Assembly (NCBI GenBank): GCA_013289825.1
Contig: JABCZF010000001.1
Location: 371,911-435,910, forward strand
Length of the DNA stretch: 64,000 nt
Source: Acidobacteriota bacterium
GTDB taxonomy: Bacteria; Acidobacteriota; Terriglobia; Acidiferrales; UBA7541
Direction of reading: 5' to 3'
Made by a program: the position numbers and the translations under genes. The notes below the pieces were generated by a model. That model searched no databases and was not told the DNA's origin. It saw nothing but the letters and a program-made list of their open reading frames with translations. Positions 44,673 to 54,352 of the stretch are shown here, in pieces; positions within the stretch are counted from its first letter, which is position 1, and the number at the start of each line of letters is the position of its first letter.

Positions 44673-47288
44673 GTGCGCGTGAAATCCAACAGGGAAACCA
44701 AGCTGCCCCATCCGCCCGTTCGAGGCACGGAGGCAAGCGTAGCAGTTCCGCAGGAGGAAGAAGTGCGCGACCTCCTCGCCAAAGGCAAGGCGAAGCCTGC
44801 CGTGGAACTGGCAAAAGAGATTCACAAACGCTGCGGTTGGCGGGAATCGGAAGCCTTGCTGGTGGATGCCTATGCGGCGCGAATTCAGTCCCTGTGGAAA
44901 TCCGGCCTGCAGGAAGAAGCCAAAGCGTTGTTCGAACTGGTGCACGAGCGCTACTCCTGCGCGGCAGCAAGGCTTACAGAGGTCGGCGTTCTTGTCCGCG
45001 CTTCCGACGGAAACCTTGAGGAATTGTTGAGGCCCCTGAATGACCCAGCTCTTCCCCAGGAAATACGAAGGACGATCGAAAAGGCTGTCGGGCGTCACGT
45101 GTACGACCTCTCGGCCCTCGCCGAGTGTGCGGCGCTCCCACCTGACCACGCCCTTCGTACGGCGGCTGCCGCGCTCCTAAGAGCATTTGCGGCGGTCACG
45201 GCTGGCCCTATCGAAGAGGCCGCCCTGGCTCTGCCGGAAGTTTCTCACCGCGGTCCCTTGGCTTCGTGGAAAATCCTCCTACGTGCCATTGCCTATTTCT
45301 ACCGGCAAAACGATGCCGCCTGCGAACAGTGCCTCAAAATCATCGATCCCGATACCGCTCCCGCACGGCTCATTCCGGCCCTTCGGACCATGCTTCGCGC
45401 GAGAACCGGCGAGCACCTGGCCTCTGCTGCAGACGCACTCGTCGCCCGTGTTTGTGGAAACAAAGTGTCTCTCGAGAGAGCCCTACAAGCGCTAGACTCC
45501 GCGTTTGAAACCAGGGACCAAGGCAAGATCCTTCCGGAAATCCAGCGCGCCATGACGGGTTGCGAGGTTGCCTATCCCGAGCTGGTGGAACGCTTGCGGC
45601 AGCATATCTCCGTACGCGCTTTGCAGCTTGAGCTGCCCAAACGAAAAGTCCGCGCCGCACTCGGCGGGACGTCGGCCAAGAACGCTTACTTCTGGCGCCT
45701 TTATGCGCGGTCCCTCGAAAATTCCCGCGGACCTATCGGACCGGTCACATGCGCCCTATGGGAGCAATTTCGCCGACACGCGGTTGCGGAGGGTTGGTTT
45801 GGGGAAAACGGTCCCGAAGCAGCAGCTCTGTACCTGCATATGGCTGCGCTTTTGCTGGAGGTCCCCGTCGAGACGCTGGAAGCGCTGCAGAGCAATTTCG
45901 CGGAGCAATTCTCCGGCTTCCAAGCCTACTATGAGGATCAGCCGCCGGCCATTCGCGCGGTGGAGGCGAAGTACAAAAAGCGTGATCTTTATTTTCTCTC
46001 ACCAAGCGAACTATTCGAGCGGGCGTGCAGCATCGACCCTCATCGCGAAGCGTTCGAGCAATGGTTGAACTGGGCGAGGCAGGAGTCCGATTGGAGGGTT
46101 GCCGACTACGTGGCCGAGAGCTGGCACCGAGCCATCCCGAACCACAGCGAGCCCCTGCTGTACCTGATGGAGTCGGCGGAAAAGCGAGCGGCACTCAACA
46201 AGGCGACCGCCTTTCTAGAAGAGGCGCAGAAGTTGGATGCGGTAAACCCCGAGGTTCGTAGAGCTGCGCTTCGTCTGTTGATCGCCCAGGCAGGTCGTCA
46301 CCTCCGGCAGCGCAAGCCGCACCTGGTTGAGCAGGACTTGGCAGCTCTCGAAGCACTGCCACAAGCCCAAGTGGGTGATCGTCCTGCCTTTCTGGTCGCC
46401 CTGCGCTGGGCCTGCCAGGTTATCCGCAACGACGCTAAACTGGTTTCCAGCTTTTTGAGCCAGATCGTTCACTTGCTGGGGAGCACCGCTGCGGCGATCC
46501 TGGTGTGCGAAAACGCAGGCGCTTTCGGCGGACTGACCCCGGCGGACTTCGAAAGTCATCTTCCGCAAAAAGTCTCCCTGGATCTTTCTGATTCGCTGGT
46601 CTCGGCGACCGCACGTGTTTGCGTTCTCGCCGATGATGCGGGTGCGACCTTCAAGATCCCAACGGCATGGCACGACCGGCTTTTGCAGGAGTTGACAAAT
46701 GCCCGCGGCCGCCCAGAAGGCCGGCAATTAGAAATGCTGGGAAAGGCTGCGCTGCGCACGAACCAGAAGGAACTCGCCTACGCAGCTTCTGTCGCCGGCC
46801 TTGAAATGGGAGGCGACGCAGAAGCGCGGTTTTTGCTGCTGCGGGCGCGAGCCCTGCCGGAATGGGAGTGCGAGCGCCGCGACGACTGTATTGCGGCTGC
46901 TGTCGAACTGGGGCGGCGCCGGCGGGACACGTCCGTCATTAACGAGGCGGTGGAGCTGCGACGGGGCCGCCGCAACGCCAAGACAAACTTCTTCGACTGG
47001 CTCGATTTCGAAGATTGGCAGGACTTCTCCATGACCACCGAACAGATGCAGGCGGTGCTCCAGCGTGAGAAGCACTCGCCTACATTTCCCACAGATCGGT
47101 CTGCTGCCTTTCGCGTTTCTTTTTCTCCGGAAACTATGTCTCTGGACGACGAGGATCTGGAGAACGACGACGAATCGTTCACCCTAGAAGAGATGGCCCG
47201 GCTGCTGGCATCGGAAATGAGCCACGCCCGAGGGAGGCGACCAAAGAGAGCGCGGCGCGATTTGCCGGGGCAGGGAGATCTGTTTTGA
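44673..47288 (+). CDS. Large helical-repeat protein heading the Hsp70-type operon
   Basis: About 871 residues, almost entirely alpha-helical and without signal peptide or membrane segments, so cytoplasmic. I recognise no named family. Helix pairs look TPR/HAT-like, for example VADYVAESWHRAIPNHSEPL then LYLMESAEKRAALNKATAFL, and LLAKGKAKPAVELAKEIHKR near the N-terminus. The C-terminus is acidic then very basic (SLDDEDLENDDESFTLEEM, then RGRRPKRARRDL). The start is uncertain: GTG 44673 follows GGGAGG, GTG 44679 and TTG 44643 are alternatives. The stop overlaps the next start (TTGA). Its position suggests a dedicated partner or scaffold of the J-like/GrpE/Hsp70 set. Confidence 0.65.
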   Translation: MRVKSNRETKLPHPPVRGTEASVAVPQEEEVRDLLAKGKAKPAVELAKEIHKRCGWRESEALLVDAYAARIQSLWKSGLQEEAKALFELVHERYSCAAARLTEVGVLVRASDGNLEELLRPLNDPALPQEIRRTIEKAVGRHVYDLSALAECAALPPDHALRTAAAALLRAFAAVTAGPIEEAALALPEVSHRGPLASWKILLRAIAYFYRQNDAACEQCLKIIDPDTAPARLIPALRTMLRARTGEHLASAADALVARVCGNKVSLERALQALDSAFETRDQGKILPEIQRAMTGCEVAYPELVERLRQHISVRALQLELPKRKVRAALGGTSAKNAYFWRLYARSLENSRGPIGPVTCALWEQFRRHAVAEGWFGENGPEAAALYLHMAALLLEVPVETLEALQSNFAEQFSGFQAYYEDQPPAIRAVEAKYKKRDLYFLSPSELFERACSIDPHREAFEQWLNWARQESDWRVADYVAESWHRAIPNHSEPLLYLMESAEKRAALNKATAFLEEAQKLDAVNPEVRRAALRLLIAQAGRHLRQRKPHLVEQDLAALEALPQAQVGDRPAFLVALRWACQVIRNDAKLVSSFLSQIVHLLGSTAAAILVCENAGAFGGLTPADFESHLPQKVSLDLSDSLVSATARVCVLADDAGATFKIPTAWHDRLLQELTNARGRPEGRQLEMLGKAALRTNQKELAYAASVAGLEMGGDAEARFLLLRARALPEWECERRDDCIAAAVELGRRRRDTSVINEAVELRRGRRNAKTNFFDWLDFEDWQDFSMTTEQMQAVLQREKHSPTFPTDRSAAFRVSFSPETMSLDDEDLENDDESFTLEEMARLLASEMSHARGRRPKRARRDLPGQGDLF

Positions 47289-47605
47289 AAACGGAACGAC
47301 AGGCGAGCATCCGATTAGACGAAGATCCGAGAGAGATTCTCGGAGTTCCGCCGGATGCCGGTGATCAGAGAATCCGCGAGGCCTACCTGTGCAAGGTGAA
47401 GGAGAATCCGCCTGACCGTGCGCCTGCTGCGTTTGAACGCATCCGCGACGCATACGAAGTATTGCGGGATCCGCGCCGTCGCGCCTTGCACATGTTTCTT
47501 TCCGCAGATCCCCACGCTCCTCTGCTTTCTTTGCTGCCGGCAAGCAAACGAGAGAGAAAGTTCACCGGGCCGGGCCCATGGTTGGCGGTCTTGAGGGAGA
47601 AGTGA
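47285..47605 (+). CDS. J-like co-chaperone lacking the HPD motif
   Basis: A 106-residue protein whose residues 13-68 align with a J-domain: DPREILGVPPDAGDQRIREA (helices I-II), then AAFERIRDAYEVLRDPRRRA (helices III-IV). Between helices II and III, where J-proteins have the invariant His-Pro-Asp that triggers Hsp70 ATP hydrolysis, this one has KENPPDR, with Pro in place of His. The C-terminal 35 residues are basic and of unknown role. The likely start is TTG 47285, overlapping the previous stop by four bases, with GGGAG upstream. It is followed by GrpE- and Hsp70-like genes, so it is probably matched to that Hsp70. Confidence 0.78.
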   Translation: MKTERQASIRLDEDPREILGVPPDAGDQRIREAYLCKVKENPPDRAPAAFERIRDAYEVLRDPRRRALHMFLSADPHAPLLSLLPASKRERKFTGPGPWLAVLREK

Positions 47606-48345
47606 GTCTAGATCGCGGAGAAATTCTGCTTCGCTTTGAAGTCTGGCTGGACTCCGTGTTGGCTGCTGAGGAGCCCCCGCAGGGAATTTCTGCCGAACTG
47701 CTGTCCTCTCTGGCAGCGGAACCGAAACCAATCAGCAACGGCCGGTGCGACTTCTATTCGATGTGGGCGGCAGTGACAGCTCTGACACAGGAAGTGAGAT
47801 TGCAAGGGCGGAGCTTCAAGCAAGTTAGCGAGTCCCTCGCTCCGGTCGCGATTCTGGCGCCGCAGCTTCCCGAGATGCACCGAGAAGCTCATGAACGTGC
47901 TCGCCGGGAAGTGCTGGATGTATTTCTTGATCTGCTCGACCGCTTGGCGCGGGGCCTCGATCAGGTCCGCGCGAGCCAGAAGAGCATGGACGATTCCCTG
48001 CGGTCCAGTTGGACGGCTCGACTCCTGGCTCGGCATCACATTTTCCGCCAAGCCCTCGAGAACATAACCGCGCTTAAGGAGGGCTACCAAATGAGCATGG
48101 AACGCCTAAAAGACGCCCTGGCGCAATTTGATGTCAGGGAAATTGCATGCCAAGGGCAGCGCTTCGATCCGAAGTCTATGCACGCCGTAGATGTAGAAGA
48201 GACCGATCAAGAAGCCGAGGGAACGGTGCTCGAAGTGTACCGAGCGGGCTACGAATGGAAGGGAGAAGTTCATCGCCCGGCGCAAGTGAAGGTAGCACGC
48301 AAACCCACAGCAATCCCTGCAGGAGGAGATGAAAACAATGAGTGA
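47602..48345 (+). CDS. GrpE-like nucleotide exchange factor
   Basis: About 247 residues from GTG 47602, chosen because it overlaps the preceding stop (GTGA) and has GAGGGAGAA before it. Residues 95-185 are a long helical region (EAHERARREVLDVFLDLLDR, LARHHIFRQALENITALKEG). The C-terminal wing is clearly GrpE-like: GQRFDPKSMHAVDVEE, GTVLEVYRAGYEWKGEV and HRPAQVKVARKP. The N-terminal 90 residues are not like those of standard GrpE. It should release ADP from the Hsp70 encoded next, whose start lies within its last codons. Confidence 0.8.
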   Translation: MSLDRGEILLRFEVWLDSVLAAEEPPQGISAELLSSLAAEPKPISNGRCDFYSMWAAVTALTQEVRLQGRSFKQVSESLAPVAILAPQLPEMHREAHERARREVLDVFLDLLDRLARGLDQVRASQKSMDDSLRSSWTARLLARHHIFRQALENITALKEGYQMSMERLKDALAQFDVREIACQGQRFDPKSMHAVDVEETDQEAEGTVLEVYRAGYEWKGEVHRPAQVKVARKPTAIPAGGDENNE

Positions 48346-50170
48346 TATGGTCGTAGGTATTGATCTCGGAACCACCAACTCGGAGATCGCGGCTTTCCTA
48401 AATGGCAACGTGGAGGTTCTCGGCCCTGAAGCTGACCGCATGCTGCCATCTTGTGTGGGTCTCTCCCCTGCCGGCGCGCTGCTGGTAGGCCGGGAGGCGC
48501 GCCATCAGCAGCTTCTGTTTCCAAATCTGACCATCCGGAGTATCAAGCGAAAGATGGGTTCGACCGAGACCGTCAACCTCGGAGACAAGGAGTTCACGCC
48601 CCAGGAGATCTCCTCCCTCATTCTTCGCCAACTGGTGGAATGGGCCGAACGCCATCTGCATCAACCGATCACCAAGGCCGTCATTACCGTACCGGCTTAT
48701 TTTTCCGACGCCCAGCGCAACGCTACGCGTGAAGCCGGAGAGCTAGCAGGTTTGGAAGTCGCGCGCATTCTCAATGAACCTACGGCCGCCAGTCTCGCGT
48801 ACGGTTTCGGCGATGCCGCGCATCACAGCGCCTTGGTTTACGACCTTGGCGGCGGGACGTTTGACGTATCCATAGTAAGCGTCGAGGGCGACGTCACCGA
48901 AGTTCTCGCCAGCCACGGTAACAACCAACTCGGAGGGGACGATTTTGACGATCTTTTGCTCGGGCGCTTGGAACGGGAATTCCAAACCCAGTATGGCATC
49001 GACCTCCAGAACGGCTACCCGGTCGCGCGTACCCGCTTGCGGTGGGCTGCCGAGGAAGCCAAGAAGAAGCTGAGTTTCGAGCCCTACGTCCGCGTGCGGG
49101 AAGAAGCGCTGGTGACCGAGAAGGGAAAACCCCTGCACCTTGATGTTGAACTTTCCCGTGCCGAATACGAAGAGATGGTGAGGCCGCTGATCGAGTCCAC
49201 CCTCGACAGTGTCTCCAAAGCGCTCAGCGATGCACACAAAAGTCCCAGTGACATCGACACCATCTTGCTGGTCGGCGGCTCAACCCGAACACCACTGATC
49301 TACCGCAGATTGCATGAGCTGACGGGACTCGAGCCCCGTCAGGATATACATCCTGATTTGTGCGTGGCCCTTGGTGCGGGAGTCCTCGCTTCTAGGCTGG
49401 CCGGCCACGGCGTGGAGCGGGTGCTGGTGGATGTCTCTCCCTTCTCCTTCGGCCCGTCGTACCTGGGAGAACGCGGGGGCTTCCCTTATCCGCATTGTTA
49501 TCACCCAATTATTTATCGCAACACCCCTTTGCCCGTCACTCGCACCGAGAGCTACGCAACAGCTTACCCGCAGCAAACCTCCGTGCAAATTGAGATCTAT
49601 CAGGGTGAGGACGACGATGCGCTCAAAAATCTGCTGGTGGGCGATTTCCGCGTCGAGGGTTTGCGACCAACGCGAGAGCCGAACGAGGTGCTTTGTCGCA
49701 TGAGTCTCGACGTGGATGGCATCCTGCACGTCACGGCCATCGAAAAGGAAACCGGCAAGTCCAAACACATCTCGATTGATCGGGCGTTGCGGGAGAAGAG
49801 CCCTTCAGAGATCGCAGCAGCTCGAGAGCGTCTTAAAGCGCTTTATTCCTCTCACGCCGAAGAAAGCGTGGAGATTGATGAAAATGAGTTCAGCTTGGAA
49901 GACGCAGATGGGGTGGACGAGGAGGCTGTGAGCGAACCTGAGGACACAGCCGCTGCCAGTCTGCCGCACGCCCTGGAGATGGTGAAGGAAGCGCATGACC
50001 TCATCGAGCACTCCCAACGCTTGCTGGGCACGCTGCACCCAGAGGACCAAGAAGAAGCGATCGAACTACACGAAAGAATCCATGGAGCGATACGGTCGAA
50101 CGACGCCGGGGCGCTGAAAAAGACTAGCGCGGAACTGCGCGAGCTGTTGTTCTTTGTGGAGGGGCATTGA
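48338..50170 (+). CDS. Divergent Hsp70 (DnaK-like) chaperone
   Basis: About 610 residues. ATG 48338 has GGAGGAG ten bases upstream and overlaps the grpE-like stop. The nucleotide-binding domain is complete: VVGIDLGTTNSEIA, ITVPAYFSDAQRNATREAGE, ILNEPTAASLAYG, LVYDLGGGTFDVSIV and LLVGGSTRTPLIYRRL. The substrate domain departs from DnaK: after VDVSPFSFG comes an insert with YLGERGGFPYPHCYHPIIYR before NTPLPV, and the helical lid is short and acidic (EIDENEFSLEDADGVDEEAV), without the usual EEVD-like or DnaK tail. It is an accessory Hsp70, not the housekeeping dnaK. Confidence 0.92.
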   Translation: MSDMVVGIDLGTTNSEIAAFLNGNVEVLGPEADRMLPSCVGLSPAGALLVGREARHQQLLFPNLTIRSIKRKMGSTETVNLGDKEFTPQEISSLILRQLVEWAERHLHQPITKAVITVPAYFSDAQRNATREAGELAGLEVARILNEPTAASLAYGFGDAAHHSALVYDLGGGTFDVSIVSVEGDVTEVLASHGNNQLGGDDFDDLLLGRLEREFQTQYGIDLQNGYPVARTRLRWAAEEAKKKLSFEPYVRVREEALVTEKGKPLHLDVELSRAEYEEMVRPLIESTLDSVSKALSDAHKSPSDIDTILLVGGSTRTPLIYRRLHELTGLEPRQDIHPDLCVALGAGVLASRLAGHGVERVLVDVSPFSFGPSYLGERGGFPYPHCYHPIIYRNTPLPVTRTESYATAYPQQTSVQIEIYQGEDDDALKNLLVGDFRVEGLRPTREPNEVLCRMSLDVDGILHVTAIEKETGKSKHISIDRALREKSPSEIAAARERLKALYSSHAEESVEIDENEFSLEDADGVDEEAVSEPEDTAAASLPHALEMVKEAHDLIEHSQRLLGTLHPEDQEEAIELHERIHGAIRSNDAGALKKTSAELRELLFFVEGH

Positions 50171-50445
50171 TCGGAAACGATGAACACCCCAATTGCCCCG
50201 TCTGCCAAGCGCGCTTCCGGGGCTCGGCGTTCTGCTCGCGATGCGGGGCCGACCTTCGCTCGCTCCTGCTGCTGCTCGACCACGCCTATGGGCTTCGACG
50301 AGAAGCTAGGAAGGAACTCGAAACTGGCGATTTTGGGCGAGCCCAAGAGCTGGCGGAAGAAGCTGAGACCGTCTGCTCCACCCAGAAGGGACGGGACCTG
50401 TGGCTCCTCAGTTCGTGGTTGCTGTCCAGCTCCGAAGTGAATTGA
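50167..50445 (+). CDS. Small zinc-ribbon protein of the Hsp70-type operon
   Basis: A 92-residue protein beginning at TTG 50167, overlapping the Hsp70 stop (TTGA). The N-terminus has a zinc ribbon, CPVCQARFRGSAFCSRCG (C-x2-C and C-x2-C-G). A pair of helices follows (LLLLLDHAYGLRREARKELE, then FGRAQELAEEAETVCST), resembling one TPR unit. Zinc-binding and TPR-like parts are both common in chaperone adaptors. The four-base overlaps throughout the operon imply that all five products are made together. Confidence 0.7.
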   Translation: MIGNDEHPNCPVCQARFRGSAFCSRCGADLRSLLLLLDHAYGLRREARKELETGDFGRAQELAEEAETVCSTQKGRDLWLLSSWLLSSSEVN

Positions 50446-50613
50446 ACCTCGTTTTCTGGCTCAGGACAACAGCCAACGCCGGCATAAACGTGGAGTTCTA
50501 TATAGTAGAACCTGATTTGCGCCCCTTGATAGCCACTTAACGTAAAGAGTGAAAGACTGGGAGACTAGGGGCATGGCGCTAACTCTATCTTGCTCGCGCA
50601 GCTTCGTGCTTCG

Positions 50614-53574
50614 CTATTTTTTTTGCGCGGCCATCACTCGGGCAATCTCCATTTCAATCGTTTTGGTCGTAACGGGCTTGGCAACGTAGCCGTCCATCCC
50701 CGCTTGCTGGCATCTCTTGCGGTCCTCGTCAAACGCGCTCGCGGTCATCGCCACTATCGGCAGGTGCCGTCCGGATTGTTTCTCCCTGGAGCGAATCTCT
50801 TCGGTGGCCTCCACGCCATCCATAGTGGGCATTTGCATGTCCATCGCCACTAGATCAAAGTCCTGCTGGCCGGAGAGGCGGAACGCCATCTGGCCGTCGC
50901 CCACAATGGTGACGCGGTGCCCCATTTTCTCGAGCAGTCGCGAAATCAATCGCTGATTCACTATGTTGTCATCGGCAAGCAAGATCCGTAAACTGGCGCG
51001 TCTTTCTTCCGCGGGAATCTCTGGCAAGGGCACATGCGCTTCGTCTAACTGGTCATGGCAGGCTTCGAGCGCTTCATAGAGCGCCGACCGGCGGAACGGT
51101 TTGAGGATCATCCGTGTCACGCCCAACTGCCGGCAACGATCCCGTTCCTCCGCATCCAACAGCCGCGAGTGAACCAGGATCACCGGCACCTCGGCTGCGG
51201 GAGATGCACGGACCGTGGCGACCAGCGCCAATCCTCCCGGACTCCCCAAATCCTTCTCTATCAAGATCGTTGAGAAGTTCACACCCGTGCGCTGGGCTTC
51301 CGCGAGCTGGTTCAGCGCCTCCTCGGCGCTGGCCGCCAGCACGGCTTCGGTATTCCAGCGCGTTAGCAAACGTTCCAGCAACTCGCGATTGAGAGGATTG
51401 TCAACGACCGCCAGAACGCGCCAGCCGTTCGTCTGCGCTGTTCCGCTCGGCGCTCTCGAGGCATTTTCGCGTGCCACCTCTCGCAACACCGTCGTGGTGA
51501 AATGGAATTTGCTGCCCCGCCCTTCTTCGCTCTCCACCCAAATACGCCCGCCCATGAGGTGCACGAGCCGATGGCAAATCGATAGTCCCAATCCGGTGCC
51601 GCCGAAACGCCGTGTGGTAGATGTGTCCGCCTGTGTGAACGCTTCAAAAATCTTTTTTTGTTTTCCCTCTGGAATTCCGATGCCGGTGTCGGACACCGTG
51701 AATTCCAGCAGCCAGCCATCCGCTGTGGCCTCAGCAAGACGGGCATAAATCGCCACTTGTCCCTGATTGGTGAATTTCAGCGCGTTTCCAGCTAAATTGA
51801 TCAACACTTGCCGCAAGCGCGTGGGATCCCCCCGCACCGCGCTGGGAATATCTTCGCTGATATTCCACACCAGCTCGATGCCCTTGTGTTGCGCGTTAAG
51901 TACCAGCGGCTGCAGCGCCTCTTCGATGCAGTCCTCTACGGACAGCTCCGCGATTTCCAGGTCTAGCTTACCCGCCTCAATCTTCGACAGATCCAGAATG
52001 TCGTTCAGCAGCGTCAAGAGCGATTCGCCTGAACTCTTCACCATGCTCAGATAGTCGCGCTGTTCCGAGTCTAGGTTCGTTTCGAGCGCAAGCGTTGTCA
52101 TTCCCAGAATCCCGTTCATGGGCGTGCGAATCTCGTGGCTCATGTTCGCCAGGAATTCGCTCTTCGCCCGGTTCGCGGCTTCGGCATCTTCCTTCGCTTG
52201 CTGCAGAACTTCCTGCGCTTTCTTCCGCTCGGTGATATCCACAAAGGTTACGACAGCTCCCAGCATGTGACCTTGTTGCAGCAACGGGTAACACCATATT
52301 TCGGCGTCGAAACTGGTCCCATCCGAACGCCAAAGCAGTTCGTCGGTCTCATGAAATTTATTGCCAGCCCGGAATTTGGTCTGCAGCACGCACTCGTCCC
52401 GCGGGTAGGGTGATCCATCGCGCCGCGTATGATGGATAACGTCATGTATGTTGCGGCCCAGCACGCCGTCCTGCGAAGCGTAACGCAACAACCGGAGCAT
52501 TGCGAGATTGCAAAACGTGCATTCCCCTTTGATGTCCATTCCGTAGATAGCTTCGCCCGTCGATTCCAGCAACAGCCGCATCCGTCCTTCCTCCTGGGAC
52601 AATTTCCGCTCGCCCGCATCCCGCTCGCTGATCAACGCTCCCAGCACCAGTCCAGCGAGCGACAAGATGAGCATCAGAAATTGCAGCAGTGTGAGTTCGC
52701 TGGGACCCCGCGGATAAATCCTCAGCGCCACGATGATTCCCGAATCCAGTGCCAGAATCGCCGCCGTGGCGCCCCGCAGACCTCGCCGGACGGCCATCCA
52801 TATCAGCGGCAGAAAAAGAAGAAAGAACATCTCGTTGCCGCGAGACCAGCGTCCGCTGAGAGACATCCACAGCACCGCCGTAATGCACACTGCGAATAGG
52901 GCCGACTCCCCCGCTCTTCGAATTCCTCGCAATTCGTGTCTGCCCACCATGACGGTGGCCTGGTCTCCGGGAGTGCTGGCGGGTTCGGAGTATCCCGCGA
53001 ATCGCCGGAGCCTGGGCAACACATAGATGAGACAGAACGGTGTAATCGAACCAATGGCCACGGCATCGCCGACCCACCAATTGAGCGTAGCCCGCAAGTA
53101 TTCTTTCGAAGGGATCAAATGGTCCAACGCGAGGAACCCGGCGCCGACGAACGACTCGACGCCAGAGGAGAGCACGGCGACCAGCAGCAGCCACGTCACA
53201 TCCCGCAGCGATCGTAGATTCAGATCGATCTTGATGACGTGCCGCAATAGCAGGGCTGCCACCGTAAACACAGCCGTGTATTCAATGTTCCCTACCAGAA
53301 AAGAGAATGAGTCGACCGGCTGGTGATAGTTCACGATTGACGCGATATCCGCTGCGATCAGGATGGGCACCGCATAACGCGGCCCGAACCCAATCAGCAC
53401 CGCGAACGCCAGGCCCGTGGGCGGATACCAGGCGCTGATCTCCGTCCAAATCTGAAAAAACATCGTGGAACGGTCCAGCAGCACGTGCGCCGCAACAAAG
53501 CACACTGCAACCAGTAACTGTCGGAGCTTTCGTTTCCTGTCTTCCGTCAATTGACTCTCCGGCCGATTTATCAT
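50614..53574 (-). CDS. MASE1 hybrid sensor histidine kinase
   Basis: About 986 residues. Residues 15-290 are a MASE1 membrane sensor with eight or so helices ([39 protein letters not shown]). A PAS domain follows ([20 protein letters not shown]), then HisKA ([20 protein letters not shown]), the ATPase domain with N box ([17 protein letters not shown]) and [10 protein letters not shown], and two receiver domains. The first receiver is degenerate: VVDN instead of a DD pair and [11 protein letters not shown] where the phospho-Asp should be. The second is intact ([23 protein letters not shown]). ATG 53574 begins the first conserved part but has a weak ribosome site. The signal is unknown. Confidence 0.93.
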   Translation of the reverse strand: MINRPESQLTEDRKRKLRQLLVAVCFVAAHVLLDRSTMFFQIWTEISAWYPPTGLAFAVLIGFGPRYAVPILIAADIASIVNYHQPVDSFSFLVGNIEYTAVFTVAALLLRHVIKIDLNLRSLRDVTWLLLVAVLSSGVESFVGAGFLALDHLIPSKEYLRATLNWWVGDAVAIGSITPFCLIYVLPRLRRFAGYSEPASTPGDQATVMVGRHELRGIRRAGESALFAVCITAVLWMSLSGRWSRGNEMFFLLFLPLIWMAVRRGLRGATAAILALDSGIIVALRIYPRGPSELTLLQFLMLILSLAGLVLGALISERDAGERKLSQEEGRMRLLLESTGEAIYGMDIKGECTFCNLAMLRLLRYASQDGVLGRNIHDVIHHTRRDGSPYPRDECVLQTKFRAGNKFHETDELLWRSDGTSFDAEIWCYPLLQQGHMLGAVVTFVDITERKKAQEVLQQAKEDAEAANRAKSEFLANMSHEIRTPMNGILGMTTLALETNLDSEQRDYLSMVKSSGESLLTLLNDILDLSKIEAGKLDLEIAELSVEDCIEEALQPLVLNAQHKGIELVWNISEDIPSAVRGDPTRLRQVLINLAGNALKFTNQGQVAIYARLAEATADGWLLEFTVSDTGIGIPEGKQKKIFEAFTQADTSTTRRFGGTGLGLSICHRLVHLMGGRIWVESEEGRGSKFHFTTTVLREVARENASRAPSGTAQTNGWRVLAVVDNPLNRELLERLLTRWNTEAVLAASAEEALNQLAEAQRTGVNFSTILIEKDLGSPGGLALVATVRASPAAEVPVILVHSRLLDAEERDRCRQLGVTRMILKPFRRSALYEALEACHDQLDEAHVPLPEIPAEERRASLRILLADDNIVNQRLISRLLEKMGHRVTIVGDGQMAFRLSGQQDFDLVAMDMQMPTMDGVEATEEIRSREKQSGRHLPIVAMTASAFDEDRKRCQQAGMDGYVAKPVTTKTIEMEIARVMAAQKK

Positions 53575-53870
53575 GCGCGTCTTTCGATTCCGAGGCTGAA
53601 GCAGGCGCACCTGAGTTCGGAGATCGAAACGCTCGATATTAAGGCAACACTAAGATCCAATCTGGAGGTAACAGCGATAACCACTAGATTGCCGGAGGGG
53701 CTTCTAGTGTGACCGACTGGATGGCAGATACAAGGGACCTCAAGAACCGGGATGCCCAATAAGCCATAGTTGTTAAAAGGCAGTTTTCGCGGGACCGGCT
53801 TTGTTCATTTGTTCACCACCCGGGAGGCTCGCTATCCGAGGAAAGATACTCGGTCCGGCAATCGATGGAC
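53575..53870. other. Intergenic, nothing recognised
   Basis: Region between the hybrid kinase start and the 17-bp repeat array; no coding frame was recognised. Confidence 0.4.
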
Positions 53871-54003
53871 GATCGAAATCAGGGGACCATCGAAATCAGG
53901 GGACCATCGAAATCAGGGGACCATCGAAATCAGGGGACCATCGAAATCAGGGGACCATCGAAATCAGGGGACCATCGAAATCAGGGGACCATCGAAATCA
54001 GGG
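53871..54003. repeat. Tandem repeat, 17-bp unit, eight copies
   Basis: The unit ATCGAAATCAGGGGACC is repeated head to tail eight times with almost no change (first copy preceded by ACG instead of ACC, last copy short of one G). The unit length is not a multiple of three, so it is not a protein repeat. It lies in the non-coding gap between the two histidine kinase genes. Confidence 0.95.
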
Positions 54004-54352
54004 AACGCGTGAAACATATCGGCTGATCGCAATTCGGCGCGCTGGATCGGGCTTTCTTGCTACTGCACTTGCTACGAGTGAGCCATTTGCCCCCCTTGGA
54101 ACGTAGCCGGAGCGTTGGCGATTCCCTCAAAGCCAATCGGCGCATTGGCAACAACAGACCTACCGCGGCTCACCAACCATAGCCTGGCTCACACCAACGA
54201 GGGCTAAAATCCCTGCTTTTTATCCGGGCTCGCCGGGCTCGCCGATCCCGGCTCCAAGTCAACCTATGATTTAGTTTACACTTACGTATTGCGCGCCGAA
54301 TGCGGCACCGCCCTGCCCGCCTCTCCCTTCTAAAATAGGTTCACCCGATCTT
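54004..54352. other. Intergenic, upstream of the second histidine kinase
   Basis: About 350 bases. A direct repeat GGGCTCGCC occurs twice near 54225; no coding frame was recognised. Confidence 0.4.

Noticed and set aside
53871..54003. Possible CRISPR array
   Set aside because: The units are contiguous 17-mers without spacers, and no cas genes are present.
53770..54106. Open frames running through the 17-bp repeats
   Set aside because: The frame exists only because the repeat unit lacks stop codons; no start signal or conserved flanks.
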